Assembly (NCBI GenBank): GCA_009841225.1
Contig: VXMF01000058.1
Span: forward strand, 62,001 to 126,000
Direction of reading: 5' to 3'
Origin: Terriglobia bacterium
Lineage (GTDB): Bacteria; Acidobacteriota; Terriglobia; Bryobacterales; UBA6623
Length of the DNA stretch: 64,000 nucleotides
Shown here: positions 8,918 through 17,303 of the stretch, piece by piece
Layout: every line of letters begins with the position of its first letter
How positions within the stretch are numbered: position 1 is the stretch's first letter
Program-made: the position numbers and the translations under genes
The notes under the pieces: generated by a model
The model's input: the letters and a program-made list of their open reading frames with translations, nothing else
Databases searched by the model: none
Told to the model about the DNA's origin: nothing

Positions 8918-9988
8918 GTGGAAGTACCGACGCACACACCGTTGGTCGGGCGGGACTTTGACGAACTCGCCGATCTGATTCAATCGCTCGGCGAAGCCCC
9001 GTACCGGGCACGTCAGATCTATCAAGGCCTATACCGCGATCAGGTCGGGAGCGTTTCTGCGATTTCGACGCTGCCCTTCAGCTTGCGAGAAGCCTTGGAG
9101 CGGGATCATGGCAGCGGACAGCCCGCGATCCATTCCCGCTTTATCTCGGTCGATGGCACCGTGCGCTACCTCCTGCGCCTAGCGGACGAACGCACCGTCG
9201 AAGCGGTCTTCATCCCCGAATCCGACCGTGACACGCTTTGCATTTCCAGCCAAGTCGGCTGCGCGGTGGACTGCAAGTTCTGCCTCACGGCGCTGATGGG
9301 ACTGGAACGCAACCTGACCGCTGGGGAGATCGTCGGTCAGGTACTGGCCATATCGATGGACCAGGGGCTCGATGCCAAGCGCAGGCCGATCAATGTCGTG
9401 ATGATGGGCATGGGCGAGCCGCTGCTCAACCTAGGCTCGGTCATGAAGGCGACGCGGCTGCTGGCGGATCCCGATGGCGTTGGCATTCCGCAGCGCAGGA
9501 TCACGGTCTCGACGGCGGGCATCGTACCCAAGATCGCGGAGTTTGGAAGCTACCCGGTGCGGGGCAAGCTCGCGATCTCATTGAACGCTTCCAATCAGCA
9601 GCAGCGCTTGGAAGTCATGCCGTTGACCGCCAAGTACCGATTGGAGGACTTGCTGCAGGCGTGCCACGAATACCCGCTGCGGCCGTGGGAGAAGCTCACT
9701 TTCGAGTACGTACTGCTGCGGCGCGTCAACGATTCGGACGACGATGCACGGCGCCTGGTGGGCTTGGTGGCAGGACTGAAGTGCTCAGTCAACCTGATCG
9801 CGCTCAATCCCGGCGAGGGTATCCCCTACGAGACTCCCGAGGATAGGCGCGTCCGGGCCTTTCGGGCGATCTTGCACCCGCGTATTCCCTGCTTTGTGCG
9901 CAGACCGCGAGGACGGGACATCTTCGCCGCTTGCGGGCAGCTGCGCCGGACTAGCGAAGCGGCACCGGACCAGATCCCAACAGCGTAG
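8918..9988 (+). CDS. rlmN: 23S rRNA (adenine-C2)-methyltransferase RlmN, radical SAM
   Basis: Radical SAM enzyme that methylates A2503 of 23S rRNA (and in some bacteria A37 of certain tRNAs). Of 356 residues, as usual. The cluster motif CxxxCxxC is C115-AVD-C119-KF-C122. Other family marks are GMGEPLLN, RRITVSTAGIVP and the C-terminal GRDIFAACGQLR, whose Cys is the methyl-carrying catalytic residue. The chosen start is GTG at 8918, 36 bases behind ileS; a TTG at 8942 is a possible alternative. An ATG at 8911 is out of frame. Confidence 0.95.
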   Translation: MEVPTHTPLVGRDFDELADLIQSLGEAPYRARQIYQGLYRDQVGSVSAISTLPFSLREALERDHGSGQPAIHSRFISVDGTVRYLLRLADERTVEAVFIPESDRDTLCISSQVGCAVDCKFCLTALMGLERNLTAGEIVGQVLAISMDQGLDAKRRPINVVMMGMGEPLLNLGSVMKATRLLADPDGVGIPQRRITVSTAGIVPKIAEFGSYPVRGKLAISLNASNQQQRLEVMPLTAKYRLEDLLQACHEYPLRPWEKLTFEYVLLRRVNDSDDDARRLVGLVAGLKCSVNLIALNPGEGIPYETPEDRRVRAFRAILHPRIPCFVRRPRGRDIFAACGQLRRTSEAAPDQIPTA

Positions 9989-10085
9989 GCAACGCTGCAG
10001 CGGATGGCTCGCCACGAGTGTGACGTAGCGAGCGAGGCCTGCGCACTAGCGGACCCCGCATGCATCCGCGCCCGAGGCGCGTTCG

Positions 10086-10097
10086 TATAATCGCGAT
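10086..10097 (+). promoter_or_regulatory. -10 box TATAAT placed for leaderless transcription
   Basis: TATAAT at 10086-10091 ends only six bases before the ATG at 10098. Transcription starting at the usual distance would begin on or next to the start codon, giving a leaderless mRNA. No ribosome binding site lies in between, which supports this reading. A clear -35 box was not found. Confidence 0.5.
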
Positions 10098-11096
10098 ATG
10101 GCAATTCAGACCACCGTCGTGGGCAGCTACCCAATCCCGCTCTGGCTGTACGGAGACAGCTCGAAGGGCACGCTGCGCGACGCGGTGTCAGTCGTCTTGC
10201 ATACGCAAGAGCGGATCGGCATCGACGTGGTGGCGGATGGCGAACTGAACCGTTTTGACCCCTCGCATCCCGAAACGAACGGGATGATCGACTACTTCGT
10301 GAGCCAGTTCTCCGGCGTTCGCACAGAGTACTCGATCAGCGATCTAGATCTGTTCCAAGCCGATGCCGGCATGGCGTTTCGGACGGCCCCTGCGGGGGTC
10401 GTTACCGAGCAGATCGGCGAGGGCACGCTCAACCTACCGGCCGACTACGAATTCGTGCGGGATCTTGCGACCAAGCCGTTGAAGTTCACCTGCACGGGGC
10501 CGCACATGCTCACCAAGACGCTGACCGATCGTCACTACGGAAGTCGCGAGGAGCTTTGCATGGCGGTCGCCGGTGTCCTGCGATCACAGTTGGAGCGAAT
10601 TCCGGCCCATATCATCCAGCTCGACGAGGCGAACATCACCGGCCACCCGGAGGAGTCCGAGTGGGCCGCGGCTGCGCTCAATCATGTACTCGATGGAGTC
10701 GGGGGGCGCAAGGGAGTGCATCTGTGCTTCGGCAACTACGGGGGACAGCAGATCCAAACCGGTATTTGGAATGACCTGCTGCCCTACCTCAACGCCCTGC
10801 GCTGTGACTTCTTCTTGCTGGAGTTTGCCAGGCGAGGGTACGAAGAACTCCACGTTCTGAAGGATCTCAACCCGTCAGCCGGGCTCGGGCTCAGCGTCAG
10901 TGACATCAAGGACAACGAGGTCGAGAGCCCGGATCTGATCGCTTCGCGGATCGAGCAGGCTGCCAAGACTCTGGGAGAGGAACGCATCCATTTCGTCAAT
11001 CCGGACTGCGGGCTCTGGATGCTCTCCCGCAGTGTCGCGGATCGCAAGATGCAGGCTCTCGTGGCAGGCCGGAACCTGTATCAGGGCTCGCACTGA
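10098..11096 (+). CDS. MetE C-terminal-domain-like zinc methyltransferase (cobalamin-independent methionine synthase family)
   Basis: A 332-residue stand-alone homologue of the catalytic C-terminal half of MetE. The zinc ligands of the family can be placed: His and Cys in HLCFGNYGG, Glu in LLEFARRGYEEL and Cys in VNPDCGLWML. The start MAIQTTVVGSYP is the standard opening of this barrel. Such single-domain proteins (for example the archaeal MetE-like group and methylcobamide:CoM-like relatives) move methyl groups to thiols; the actual donor and acceptor here cannot be read from the sequence. The protein lacks the N-terminal MetE half. The transcript is probably leaderless (see the -10 box just upstream). 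Confidence 0.85.
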   Translation: MAIQTTVVGSYPIPLWLYGDSSKGTLRDAVSVVLHTQERIGIDVVADGELNRFDPSHPETNGMIDYFVSQFSGVRTEYSISDLDLFQADAGMAFRTAPAGVVTEQIGEGTLNLPADYEFVRDLATKPLKFTCTGPHMLTKTLTDRHYGSREELCMAVAGVLRSQLERIPAHIIQLDEANITGHPEESEWAAAALNHVLDGVGGRKGVHLCFGNYGGQQIQTGIWNDLLPYLNALRCDFFLLEFARRGYEELHVLKDLNPSAGLGLSVSDIKDNEVESPDLIASRIEQAAKTLGEERIHFVNPDCGLWMLSRSVADRKMQALVAGRNLYQGSH

Positions 11097-11170
11097 GGGT
11101 AGAGGGCTCGACCAATCCGGCCCACCACCAACTTGGCTCTCTCGACGGAATCGGGCCGATGACCTGTCAA

Positions 11171-11340
11171 AGATTCGGCAGAATCTTGACATGTCGCAGC
11201 TGACGTGTAAAGACCGTTGACATGTCAGGCTCCTAATGGAAAGAAATCGCCAAAAGCTTGACACGTCGTCGCTGACACATAAAGACGGTTTACATGTCAG
11301 GCTTGTTATAGAAAGAAATCGGCAGAACCTTGACACGTCA
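11171..11340 (+). repeat. 72-bp tandem repeat with TGACNNGTCA palindromes, probable operator array of fic
   Basis: Two adjacent copies of a 72-base unit (11186-11257 and 11258-11329; 57 of 72 positions identical) plus part of a third (from 11330) and of one before. Each unit carries three copies of an imperfect palindrome of type TGACRYGTCA: at 11187, 11201, 11218; again at 11259, 11273, 11290; and once more at 11331. The copy at 11218-11227, TGACATGTCA, is a perfect palindrome. The array ends eight bases before the start of the Fic gene, which encodes a C-terminal winged helix, so an autoregulatory operator is a likely role. Confidence 0.75.
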
Positions 11341-11348
11341 GAGACGAT

Positions 11349-12491
11349 ATGGCAACAGGCACCAACACCTTTCAGCAGAGCAAGGGGATGCTCGCATCAA
11401 CCTACGAACTTCCGTTGCTGCCACTGCCGACCTCAATCGAGACCCCCGCAGTCCTTAGAGCGTCTGCCCGAGCCCATCGACATCTAGCTGAACTGAAGGG
11501 CCGAGCAGTCTCCGTCCCCAATCCAGCGATACTGCTGGACACACTGACACTGCAAGAAGCCCGCGCAAGCTGCGAGGTCGAAAACATCGTCACCACCCAA
11601 GACTGGATGTACCGAGCCGACCTATTTCCCGACTCGGCAATAGATCCAGCAGCCAAACATGTCGCTAGGTATCGATCCGCTGTCAAGCGAGGTTTCGGTT
11701 GGCTTCGGACGGAGAACAGCCTCTTGACCAACGACCTATTGATTGAGCTCTACCAGCTAGTGACGTCTCGCGCCGATGGCTTCCGCACCGAGCCCGGGAC
11801 GGTCATCGGGAACGCTTACACCGGCGAGATCGTTTACGTGCCACCCCAAGACCCAAGCGAGGTCGTCGCAAGGATGACAGAACTGGAGCGATTCACTAAC
11901 GACAACGAGCTGTCTTCGTTGGATCCGTTAGTCAAAATGGCCGTGATACACCATCAGTTCGAGAGCATCCACCCGTTCGAAGACGGAAACGGCAGGGTTG
12001 GGCGGATTATCAATGTCTTATACCTAGTACGCAGTGGCCTGCTGGAGTCTCCGATCCTTTACCTGAGCGGATTCATCACGAGAAACAAAGCTGACTACTG
12101 CCGTGCCCTTCAGGAGGTTCGCGATGACGGGAATTGGGAGGGTTGGCTGCTGTACATGTTGCATGCTGTCTCGGAGACAGCTCGCCGCACGCTGGTCATC
12201 GTGGAACGAATTCGAGAGCTCATGGCGGAATACAAGCATGCGATCCGCTCTCAGTTTCCGAGGATGTATTCCCACGCGTTGGTGAACAATATCTTCCGCA
12301 ATCCCTATACCAAGATCGACTTCGTTCGGCGCGAAGTGGGGGTTTCCCGACCCACAGCCGCCCGCTACCTCGAAGTTCTGACCAAGGAGGGCTTCCTCAG
12401 CAAGAGATCTGCGGGCAGGGCGAACTACTACGTCAATACTCGGTTGGTGGACCTCTTCTCCGAGGCGCACGGGAGCACCAACTGGCAATAG
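11349..12491 (+). CDS. Fic family protein with C-terminal winged-helix DNA-binding domain
   Basis: A 380-residue Fic protein. The catalytic motif HPFEDGNGRVGRIIN matches HxFx(D/E)GNGRxxR. An inhibitory helix motif [S/T]xxxE[G/N] is seen as SCEVEN near residue 74, in ASCEVENIVTTQDW, so activity should be held in check until relieved. Residues about 310-375 form a winged helix (FVRREVGVSRPTAARY followed by LTKEGFLSKRSAGR). The start codon lies directly behind the palindrome array at 11171-11340, which the winged helix may bind. The protein is expected to add AMP or a similar group to a target protein; the target is unknown. It could act as a stand-alone toxin-like regulator. The family call is firm, the autoregulation is inference. 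Confidence 0.93.
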   Translation: MATGTNTFQQSKGMLASTYELPLLPLPTSIETPAVLRASARAHRHLAELKGRAVSVPNPAILLDTLTLQEARASCEVENIVTTQDWMYRADLFPDSAIDPAAKHVARYRSAVKRGFGWLRTENSLLTNDLLIELYQLVTSRADGFRTEPGTVIGNAYTGEIVYVPPQDPSEVVARMTELERFTNDNELSSLDPLVKMAVIHHQFESIHPFEDGNGRVGRIINVLYLVRSGLLESPILYLSGFITRNKADYCRALQEVRDDGNWEGWLLYMLHAVSETARRTLVIVERIRELMAEYKHAIRSQFPRMYSHALVNNIFRNPYTKIDFVRREVGVSRPTAARYLEVLTKEGFLSKRSAGRANYYVNTRLVDLFSEAHGSTNWQ

Positions 12492-12680
12492 TCGTAAGTC
12501 CGAGCATTGCAGAGCTGCTCTTGCTGCTTACGTCGCTCGGGAACGGCGCAGGTTCCTGTTCGCGATCAACCAAACACCGTCCCTGGCTCTAAGGCGCTCG
12601 GCCTAATCGGCACTCCCGCATTCGCTACGATTAGGGTTCAGGGCGCGCTCGAATTCCAGCCGCCTGTCGCGGATAGCTTG

Positions 12681-13394
12681 ATGAAAGCGGTAGTTCTCGC
12701 AGCGGGCCGGGGCACGCGCATGAAGGCCCTGACTGCCGACTGCCCCAAGCCGATGCTGCCGCTGGCTGGCCGTCCCATGCTGGCCCATCAGCTGGACCGC
12801 TTCGCAGGCGCCGGCGTTGACGAAGCCTGTATCGTGATCGGCTACAAGGGCGAGATGATCCGCGAATACTTCGCGGGCAACCCGCCTGCGGGCATCAAGC
12901 TGAGCTACGTCGTCCAGCACGAGCCGAACGGTACCGGCAGCGCAGCTCTTCTCGCCAAGGATTTCGTCGGCGACGGTCCATTCTTGCTCACGTTCGGAGA
13001 CATCATCGTCGATTCGCAGGTCTACACCGAGCTGATCGAACGCGGGTCCGGCGCAGAGATGGTCTTGGCCCTGACCCGTGTTGACGACCCCTACAGGGGA
13101 GGGGCGGTATATGTGGAAGCGGAGCGTGTCGTGAGGATCGTGGAGAAGCCTCCGAAAGGCACATCGACCACTAATTTCTTGTGTGCCGGGGTCTACCTAT
13201 TCCATAACCGCATCTTCGAGGCCTTGGCCGGGTTGAGCCTGTCGGCTCGGGGCGAATACGACCTCACGGATGCGATTTCCGAGACCGTGAACTCGGGGAA
13301 GACTGTGCGTTTCTTCGAAGTACCCGGCTTCTGGCGCGACGTGGGCCGGCCCGAGGATCTCGAACCGGCCAGCCGCCATGTGAGTCAACCATGA
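12681..13394 (+). CDS. Sugar-phosphate nucleotidyltransferase (RmlA/GlmU-type fold)
   Basis: A 237-residue nucleotidyltransferase that joins a sugar 1-phosphate to an NTP. The N-terminus MKAVVLAAGRGTRMKALT is the nucleotide-binding signature (AAGxGTRxxxL...PKPM), followed by KPMLPLAGRPML and the metal-binding Asp in LLTFGDIIVDS. EKPPKG near residue 153 fits the sugar-binding EKP motif. The frame is open upstream but the start at 12681 puts the signature at the very N-terminus. The stop overlaps the ATG of the next gene (ATGA), a phosphohexomutase, so the pair probably makes an activated sugar for envelope or glycan synthesis: mutase gives the 1-phosphate, this enzyme the NDP-sugar. Confidence 0.92.
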   Translation: MKAVVLAAGRGTRMKALTADCPKPMLPLAGRPMLAHQLDRFAGAGVDEACIVIGYKGEMIREYFAGNPPAGIKLSYVVQHEPNGTGSAALLAKDFVGDGPFLLTFGDIIVDSQVYTELIERGSGAEMVLALTRVDDPYRGGAVYVEAERVVRIVEKPPKGTSTTNFLCAGVYLFHNRIFEALAGLSLSARGEYDLTDAISETVNSGKTVRFFEVPGFWRDVGRPEDLEPASRHVSQP

Positions 13395-15622
13395 GGGCAG
13401 CCGCTGACAGCCTCCTTGCCCGAGCGAGGCAGGGCGTCGAGCCAATCGACCTGCCCGAGGAGATCAAGCGCTCGGCGCTCGAAAATTTCGAGGACTGGCT
13501 CGGAACGGACAAGCTCGCTGGGCTGGTTCCGCGCAGTGACTACAGCGGGATCCTGCGCTGGATGGTCGAAGCAGAGAAGTTCGACCTCTTGATCGACAGC
13601 TTCTACCAAATGATCCCCTTCGGAACTGGTGGACGGCGTGGTCCCGTCGGAGTAGGTCCGAACCGTATCAATCCGTACACCATCGCCTCGTCGGTGCAAG
13701 GTCACGTCGAATACCTCCGCCAGCGCTTCGGCGAAGCGGAGAGGCTGAAGGTCGTCATCGCGAATGACGTGCGCGCCTTCCATGACCTCCGGGGAACTTA
13801 CCCCAACGACTTGGAGAACCCATTGCTGGGGCTGAGCTCTAGGGACTTTGCACGCATCGCCGCTACGGTGTACTCCTCGGCCGGGGTCGAGGTCTATGCC
13901 CTGCCCTCGAGTGACGGGGGCTACATTTCTACGCCGGAGCTGTCCTTCCTGATCCGCTGGGTCGGCGCCCAGGGTGGGATTAACGTCAGCGCGTCGCACA
14001 ACCATCCGGACGACAACGGCAGCAAGTTCTACAACGCCGAGGGAGGCCAGGAGATCCCGCCTGACGATGAGAGACTGGCCGCCATCGTCGAGCGCGTCGA
14101 GGAGATCAACATCCCCGCAGAGGCTGCAGCCCGCAACTCCCACCTGATTCACGCGATTCCTCCAGAGGCCAGGCGGGCTTTCATTGACATGAACCTTGCC
14201 TTGCGGTTGCGGAGGCCTGGGGGTGCGGGAAAGTTTGTCTTTACTAGCCTGCACGGTACTGGCGTCGATACGGTTGGGCGCTGCCTAGAGGAAATGGGCT
14301 ACGCCAAAGGGCGTCAGCTCTTCTACGTCGACCAGCAGTGCGAGATCCGCAGCGACTTCAAGCACGTCACGTTCCGCAGCCCGAACCCGGAGGTCCCGGA
14401 GTCCTTGCAGATGGGCATCGAGTTGGCCGATAAAGTCGGCGGCGACTTGCTCTTGGCGACCGATCCTGACGCAGATCGCCTAGGCGGAGCGACCCGCAAC
14501 GGAGATGGCTATTCCTTTCTCACCGGCAACGAGTTCGCCGCGATTCTAGCCAGGTACAGGCTGGACGCGCTCGAGGCTGCAGGACGCCTTCCCGAGCGGC
14601 CGTTGGGCATCAAGACCGAAGTCACCACCGACCTGATACGGCGGCTCATTGAATCGCGTAACGGTGTGGTGGTCGGCGATCTGCTGGTGGGATTCAAGTA
14701 CGTTGCCGCAGTGTTGGGATCGCTGGAACGTACCGGCCAGTACCGCGATATTCGGGCATCGCTGGATGATTTCGTTCTCGCCGCCGAAGAAAGCCATGGT
14801 TTCATGCTCACGCCCGAAGTCCGCGACAAGGACGCCGCCGGCGCGGCGGTGGTGCTGGCTGAGCTGACCTCGGAACTGGCGGAGCGTGGGGCGACAGTGT
14901 ACGACTACTTGGTCGACACCTATAAGCGCTACGGCTACCACGCCAATACTGTACGGTCGACCGTGATGCAGGGTGCCAGCGGCTCGGCCAACATCCGCAA
15001 GATCCAACAGCTGCTGCGCAGCGATCCTCCCGAAGAGATCGGCGGACGTGGAGTCTTGGGCATTAACGACTACTGGGACGAGGTCAAGTATGGACCGTTC
15101 CTATCGGAGACCGACAAGAGTTCGCGCAACCTCATCAGCTACACCGTCGAGGGGGGCATCAAGGCAACGATCCGCCCGTCGGGCACCGAGCCGAAGAATA
15201 AGCTCTATCTCGAGTTGGCGGCCGCTCCGCTCGGGGCCGACGCGACATTGGCCGAGTTCACTGAACACCGCCAAGCGGTGGACCGGGAGGTGAAGGAGTT
15301 TTCGAACAAGTTCCTCGCCCAGATGCTCGCTCTGATCGGCGTGTCGGTACCGGAGTACGCATTTGAGATATCCGATCTCGTGCCCCTGCAATACAAGGTG
15401 GACTTCTGCGACCGGTTCCTACCGGAGTTTCGAAAGCGCGCGGAAGGGGTCGCGGAGAACTCCGCTTCGGAACAGGATCTCAGCATGTGGGTAGACGAAA
15501 CTTTGCGGCCGTACGGGCCAGATGCCCGTATCTTAGTGCGGCGAGCCTTTCAGGCATATGCCGGAGCATGTGTCGAGTCCGATGTACTTGCGGTGCAACG
15601 ACGGGTGTTCGCCGACGCGTAG
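13391..15622 (+). CDS. Phosphoglucomutase/phosphomannomutase (alpha-D-phosphohexomutase), long form
   Basis: A 743-residue phosphohexomutase, longer than the 450-580 of most members; the extra length is mainly at both ends. The catalytic serine loop is SASHNHPDDNG with the phospho-Ser at about residue 202; the usual Pro after ASHN is replaced by His. The metal loop is DPDADR (358-363) and the phosphate-binding loop RPSGTEPKNK (near 595). EESHGF in the sugar-binding loop (AAEESHGFML) is present. It interconverts hexose 6- and 1-phosphates. ATG overlaps the stop of the nucleotidyltransferase gene by four bases. Which hexose is used cannot be told, though the PGM2-like length and loop favour glucose. 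Confidence 0.93.
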   Translation: MRAAADSLLARARQGVEPIDLPEEIKRSALENFEDWLGTDKLAGLVPRSDYSGILRWMVEAEKFDLLIDSFYQMIPFGTGGRRGPVGVGPNRINPYTIASSVQGHVEYLRQRFGEAERLKVVIANDVRAFHDLRGTYPNDLENPLLGLSSRDFARIAATVYSSAGVEVYALPSSDGGYISTPELSFLIRWVGAQGGINVSASHNHPDDNGSKFYNAEGGQEIPPDDERLAAIVERVEEINIPAEAAARNSHLIHAIPPEARRAFIDMNLALRLRRPGGAGKFVFTSLHGTGVDTVGRCLEEMGYAKGRQLFYVDQQCEIRSDFKHVTFRSPNPEVPESLQMGIELADKVGGDLLLATDPDADRLGGATRNGDGYSFLTGNEFAAILARYRLDALEAAGRLPERPLGIKTEVTTDLIRRLIESRNGVVVGDLLVGFKYVAAVLGSLERTGQYRDIRASLDDFVLAAEESHGFMLTPEVRDKDAAGAAVVLAELTSELAERGATVYDYLVDTYKRYGYHANTVRSTVMQGASGSANIRKIQQLLRSDPPEEIGGRGVLGINDYWDEVKYGPFLSETDKSSRNLISYTVEGGIKATIRPSGTEPKNKLYLELAAAPLGADATLAEFTEHRQAVDREVKEFSNKFLAQMLALIGVSVPEYAFEISDLVPLQYKVDFCDRFLPEFRKRAEGVAENSASEQDLSMWVDETLRPYGPDARILVRRAFQAYAGACVESDVLAVQRRVFADA

Positions 15623-15718
15623 CGGATCGCGACCACGGCAATACGGTGTACGGCAGCGGTCGGAAGGAGATGGCTACAATGAGTGAACGGTCGAGAAATC
15701 TCGTCCGGCCCGCGCTGC

Positions 15719-15808
15719 GGAGAGGTGGCCGAGCGGCTTAAGGCGCACGCTTGGAAAGCGTGTTTAGGGGTAACTCTAACGAGGGTTCGAATCCCTCCCT
15801 CTCCGCCA
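15719..15808 (+). tRNA. tRNA-Ser (anticodon GGA), CCA encoded
   Basis: A complete serine tRNA. The acceptor stem GGAGAGG (15719-15725) pairs with CCTCTCC before the discriminator G; CCA is encoded at 15806-15808. The anticodon stem CACGC/GCGTG encloses TTGGAAA, giving anticodon GGA, and the long variable arm (TTAGGG...CTCTAA) is typical of tRNA-Ser. The T arm GAGGGTTCGAATCCCTC is standard. The accessory island begins immediately downstream, so this gene may be its attachment site; no second copy of the tRNA 3' end was noticed in the window. Confidence 0.97.
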
Positions 15809-16017
15809 CAATTATAACATAAACTGTTGATTATAAATATCTTATTGGGTTGAGAGGAATTGGCAACCAACTGTTTCGTACCACACTGCAGGTGGGCTAG
15901 CGGTGTCGTGTTCGAGTTAGAACCGGCATTCCCGGCAGCGACTAACCTGATGGCAAGCCTGTAGCCGAATGCTCCGGTTGTGTGCCCAAAGAAAACCTCT
16001 TGATCGGGCAGAGGCAC

Positions 16018-16177
16018 TTATTGTCCGCGAAACTCTCGGGCGGCTTGCCACAGTTGCTCGCCGGTCAGGAACAGCAGCCATGCGTCGAGTTTCGGCTCGT
16101 TGCGCCAACCCTTCTGCTTCTTCGAATCGCACGGCCCGGCAGTTTGGGGCTCCGAGAAGCTCGACGAGCGGTTGCAC
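16018..16177 (-). pseudogene. Possible frameshifted remnant of a small protein downstream of the HEPN locus
   Basis: Two minus-strand frames together read like one short protein: the first gives VQPLVELLGAPNCRAVR and FEEAEG, the other continues as GWRNEPKLDAWLLFLTGE and ends QLWQAAREFRGQ at 16018. A shift near 16130 (within a CTTCTGCTTCTTC run) would join them. It follows the 64-residue gene at 16190-16384 on the same strand. No family is recognised, and this may be coincidence. Confidence 0.25.
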
Positions 16178-16189
16178 GGCTTCGGCGTG

Positions 16190-16384
16190 CTACAGACGGA
16201 CGCTGAGGACAATGGTCGCCGGATCCCGAAAGACGGGAGAATCTCGCTTGCGGACCTCAAGGTATTCGTCACCCTCGAGGATCAGCGCGTGGTCTAGGAT
16301 TTCTTGTGGTGTCCGGCGGTCGAGTTTGCGGCGCAGTTCAGCGACGCCGGCTTCGTTCGAATGGGCGTCGAGGCACGCGAGCAT
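16190..16384 (-). CDS. Small winged-helix-like protein, paralogue of the 16977-17303 gene
   Basis: A 64-residue protein closely resembling the middle of the 108-residue protein at 16977-17303: ELRRKLDRRTPQEILDHALI here against DLRKQLDGRMEPEVRDHVLM there, followed by EYLEVRKR and EYLTVRKR and then ILSVRL/LSVRL. The pattern of a helix pair followed by a charged strand resembles a small winged helix. Compared with the paralogue, it lacks about eight N-terminal residues; in the aligned upstream sequence an in-frame TGA stands where the paralogue has Arg, so it may be a truncated duplicate. It also lacks the proline-rich tail. It lies 22 bases behind the HEPN gene, on the same strand. Confidence 0.5.
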   Translation of the reverse strand: MLACLDAHSNEAGVAELRRKLDRRTPQEILDHALILEGDEYLEVRKRDSPVFRDPATIVLSVRL

Positions 16385-16406
16385 GATGCCTCACAGAATC
16401 ATCGGG

Positions 16407-16931
16407 TCAGCTTGGTTGGGTCAGGTGCTCCATCATGCGTCTGGCCTGCGGGCTTCCGGGCTCGCACACTCCCACCAGAACGGCCAGCACATCGTCCAAC
16501 TCTTGCGGTTCAGGAATCGCACTCATCTCTTCGAACGGATACCGCCATTCGACGACGGCACTGCGGTGTTTCTTGAGCAACTCGGGGATGTCGATTCCCT
16601 CCTGCGCTCCCTGCCTAGCGATCTCGGCCTGGGTGTCCAAGTCCAGCGCCTTGAACAGCTGCAGCAGGTCGTGCGTCTTACTGAAGCGGCCGGCATCCCG
16701 GATCGAGAGGCTCTTCAGCAGATACTCGGCCGCGAGCGCTTGCAGTATCCACGAGGAAATCAGGTAACCGTGGACTCTGTGCTCGCTACGCTCCCGACGC
16801 TCCGGACTGGACATCTCGACTACCTCCCCGAGGAGATCGACTGACGTCAGTCGGATCTCTTTTCCGGTGATGAGATACGCCGTCCAAGACCATGCCGGCT
16901 CTTCAATCCACTTGTCGCGGTCGCGTGGCAT
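16407..16931 (-). CDS. HEPN-domain protein with RX4H motif, putative RNase toxin
   Basis: A 174-residue, mostly helical protein. ILQALAAEYLLKSLSIRD is followed by AGRFSKTHDLLQLFKAL, in which R-FSKT-H matches the RX4-6H motif of HEPN ribonucleases; VVEWRYPFEEM near residue 127 is a segment often seen in this group. HEPN proteins of this size usually cut RNA and act as toxins or as abortive-infection effectors, often paired with an antitoxin. Here both neighbours are small winged-helix-like paralogues (16977-17303 upstream, 45 bases away; 16190-16384 downstream, 22 bases away), which makes them candidate antitoxins or regulators. Family call from motif and helix pattern; toxicity is inference. 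Confidence 0.75.
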   Translation of the reverse strand: MPRDRDKWIEEPAWSWTAYLITGKEIRLTSVDLLGEVVEMSSPERRERSEHRVHGYLISSWILQALAAEYLLKSLSIRDAGRFSKTHDLLQLFKALDLDTQAEIARQGAQEGIDIPELLKKHRSAVVEWRYPFEEMSAIPEPQELDDVLAVLVGVCEPGSPQARRMMEHLTQPS

Positions 16932-16976
16932 CTCGGGTCAGAGGCGTCTGGCAGCTGAGGTCTAGGCTGCGCGGGC

Positions 16977-17303
16977 TTACCGCCGGAATCCGATCGTGCG
17001 TCGAGGGGGCTCGGGCTTTGGTTCCGAATCAGGCTCGGGCTGCGGGTTGAGGAACTGGTCAGCGACGTCCGGTCGCGGGAGGCGTACGCTGAGGATCATC
17101 GTCCTGGAGCCTTGGAAGGCGCGCAGGGTCCGTTTGCGGACGGTCAGATATTCGTAGTCTTCGAGCATCAGCACGTGGTCGCGAACTTCCGGCTCCATCC
17201 GCCCGTCGAGTTGCTTCCTCAGGTCAGCGAACCGGACTTCATTCGGATAGGCGTGCCGGCACGCGATCACGATGTCCCGCAGGAGCGAGTGGTCGGCTTG
17301 CAT
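16977..17303 (-). CDS. Small winged-helix-like protein with proline-rich tail, candidate antitoxin or regulator
   Basis: A 108-residue protein, first gene of the three-gene HEPN locus. Residues 1-75 are predicted mainly helical with a closing beta hairpin (EVRFADLRKQLDGRMEP, then HVLMLEDYEYLTVRKR and MILSVRL), in the manner of small winged-helix proteins such as the DUF2513 type. The tail after LPRPDVADQF is rich in Pro and Glu (NPQPEPDSEPKPEPPRR) and probably unstructured; such tails in antitoxins bind and mask the partner. The second, shorter copy at 16190-16384 follows the HEPN gene. Function unproven. Confidence 0.65.
   Translation of the reverse strand: MQADHSLLRDIVIACRHAYPNEVRFADLRKQLDGRMEPEVRDHVLMLEDYEYLTVRKRTLRAFQGSRTMILSVRLPRPDVADQFLNPQPEPDSEPKPEPPRRTIGFRR

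Noticed and set aside
9998..10060. Hairpin GCTCGC/GCGAGC behind rlmN as terminator
   Set aside because: Six-base stem with a long loop and no T tract; too weak.
11171..11340. CRISPR-like array
   Set aside because: The repeats are adjacent 72-base tandem units without unique spacers; they fit an operator array better.
15550..16017. Minus-strand ORF of 155 codons with segments like GGIRTLVRVT and SRSATSPQ
   Set aside because: These residues are the reverse translation of the tRNA-Ser gene, a known annotation artefact.
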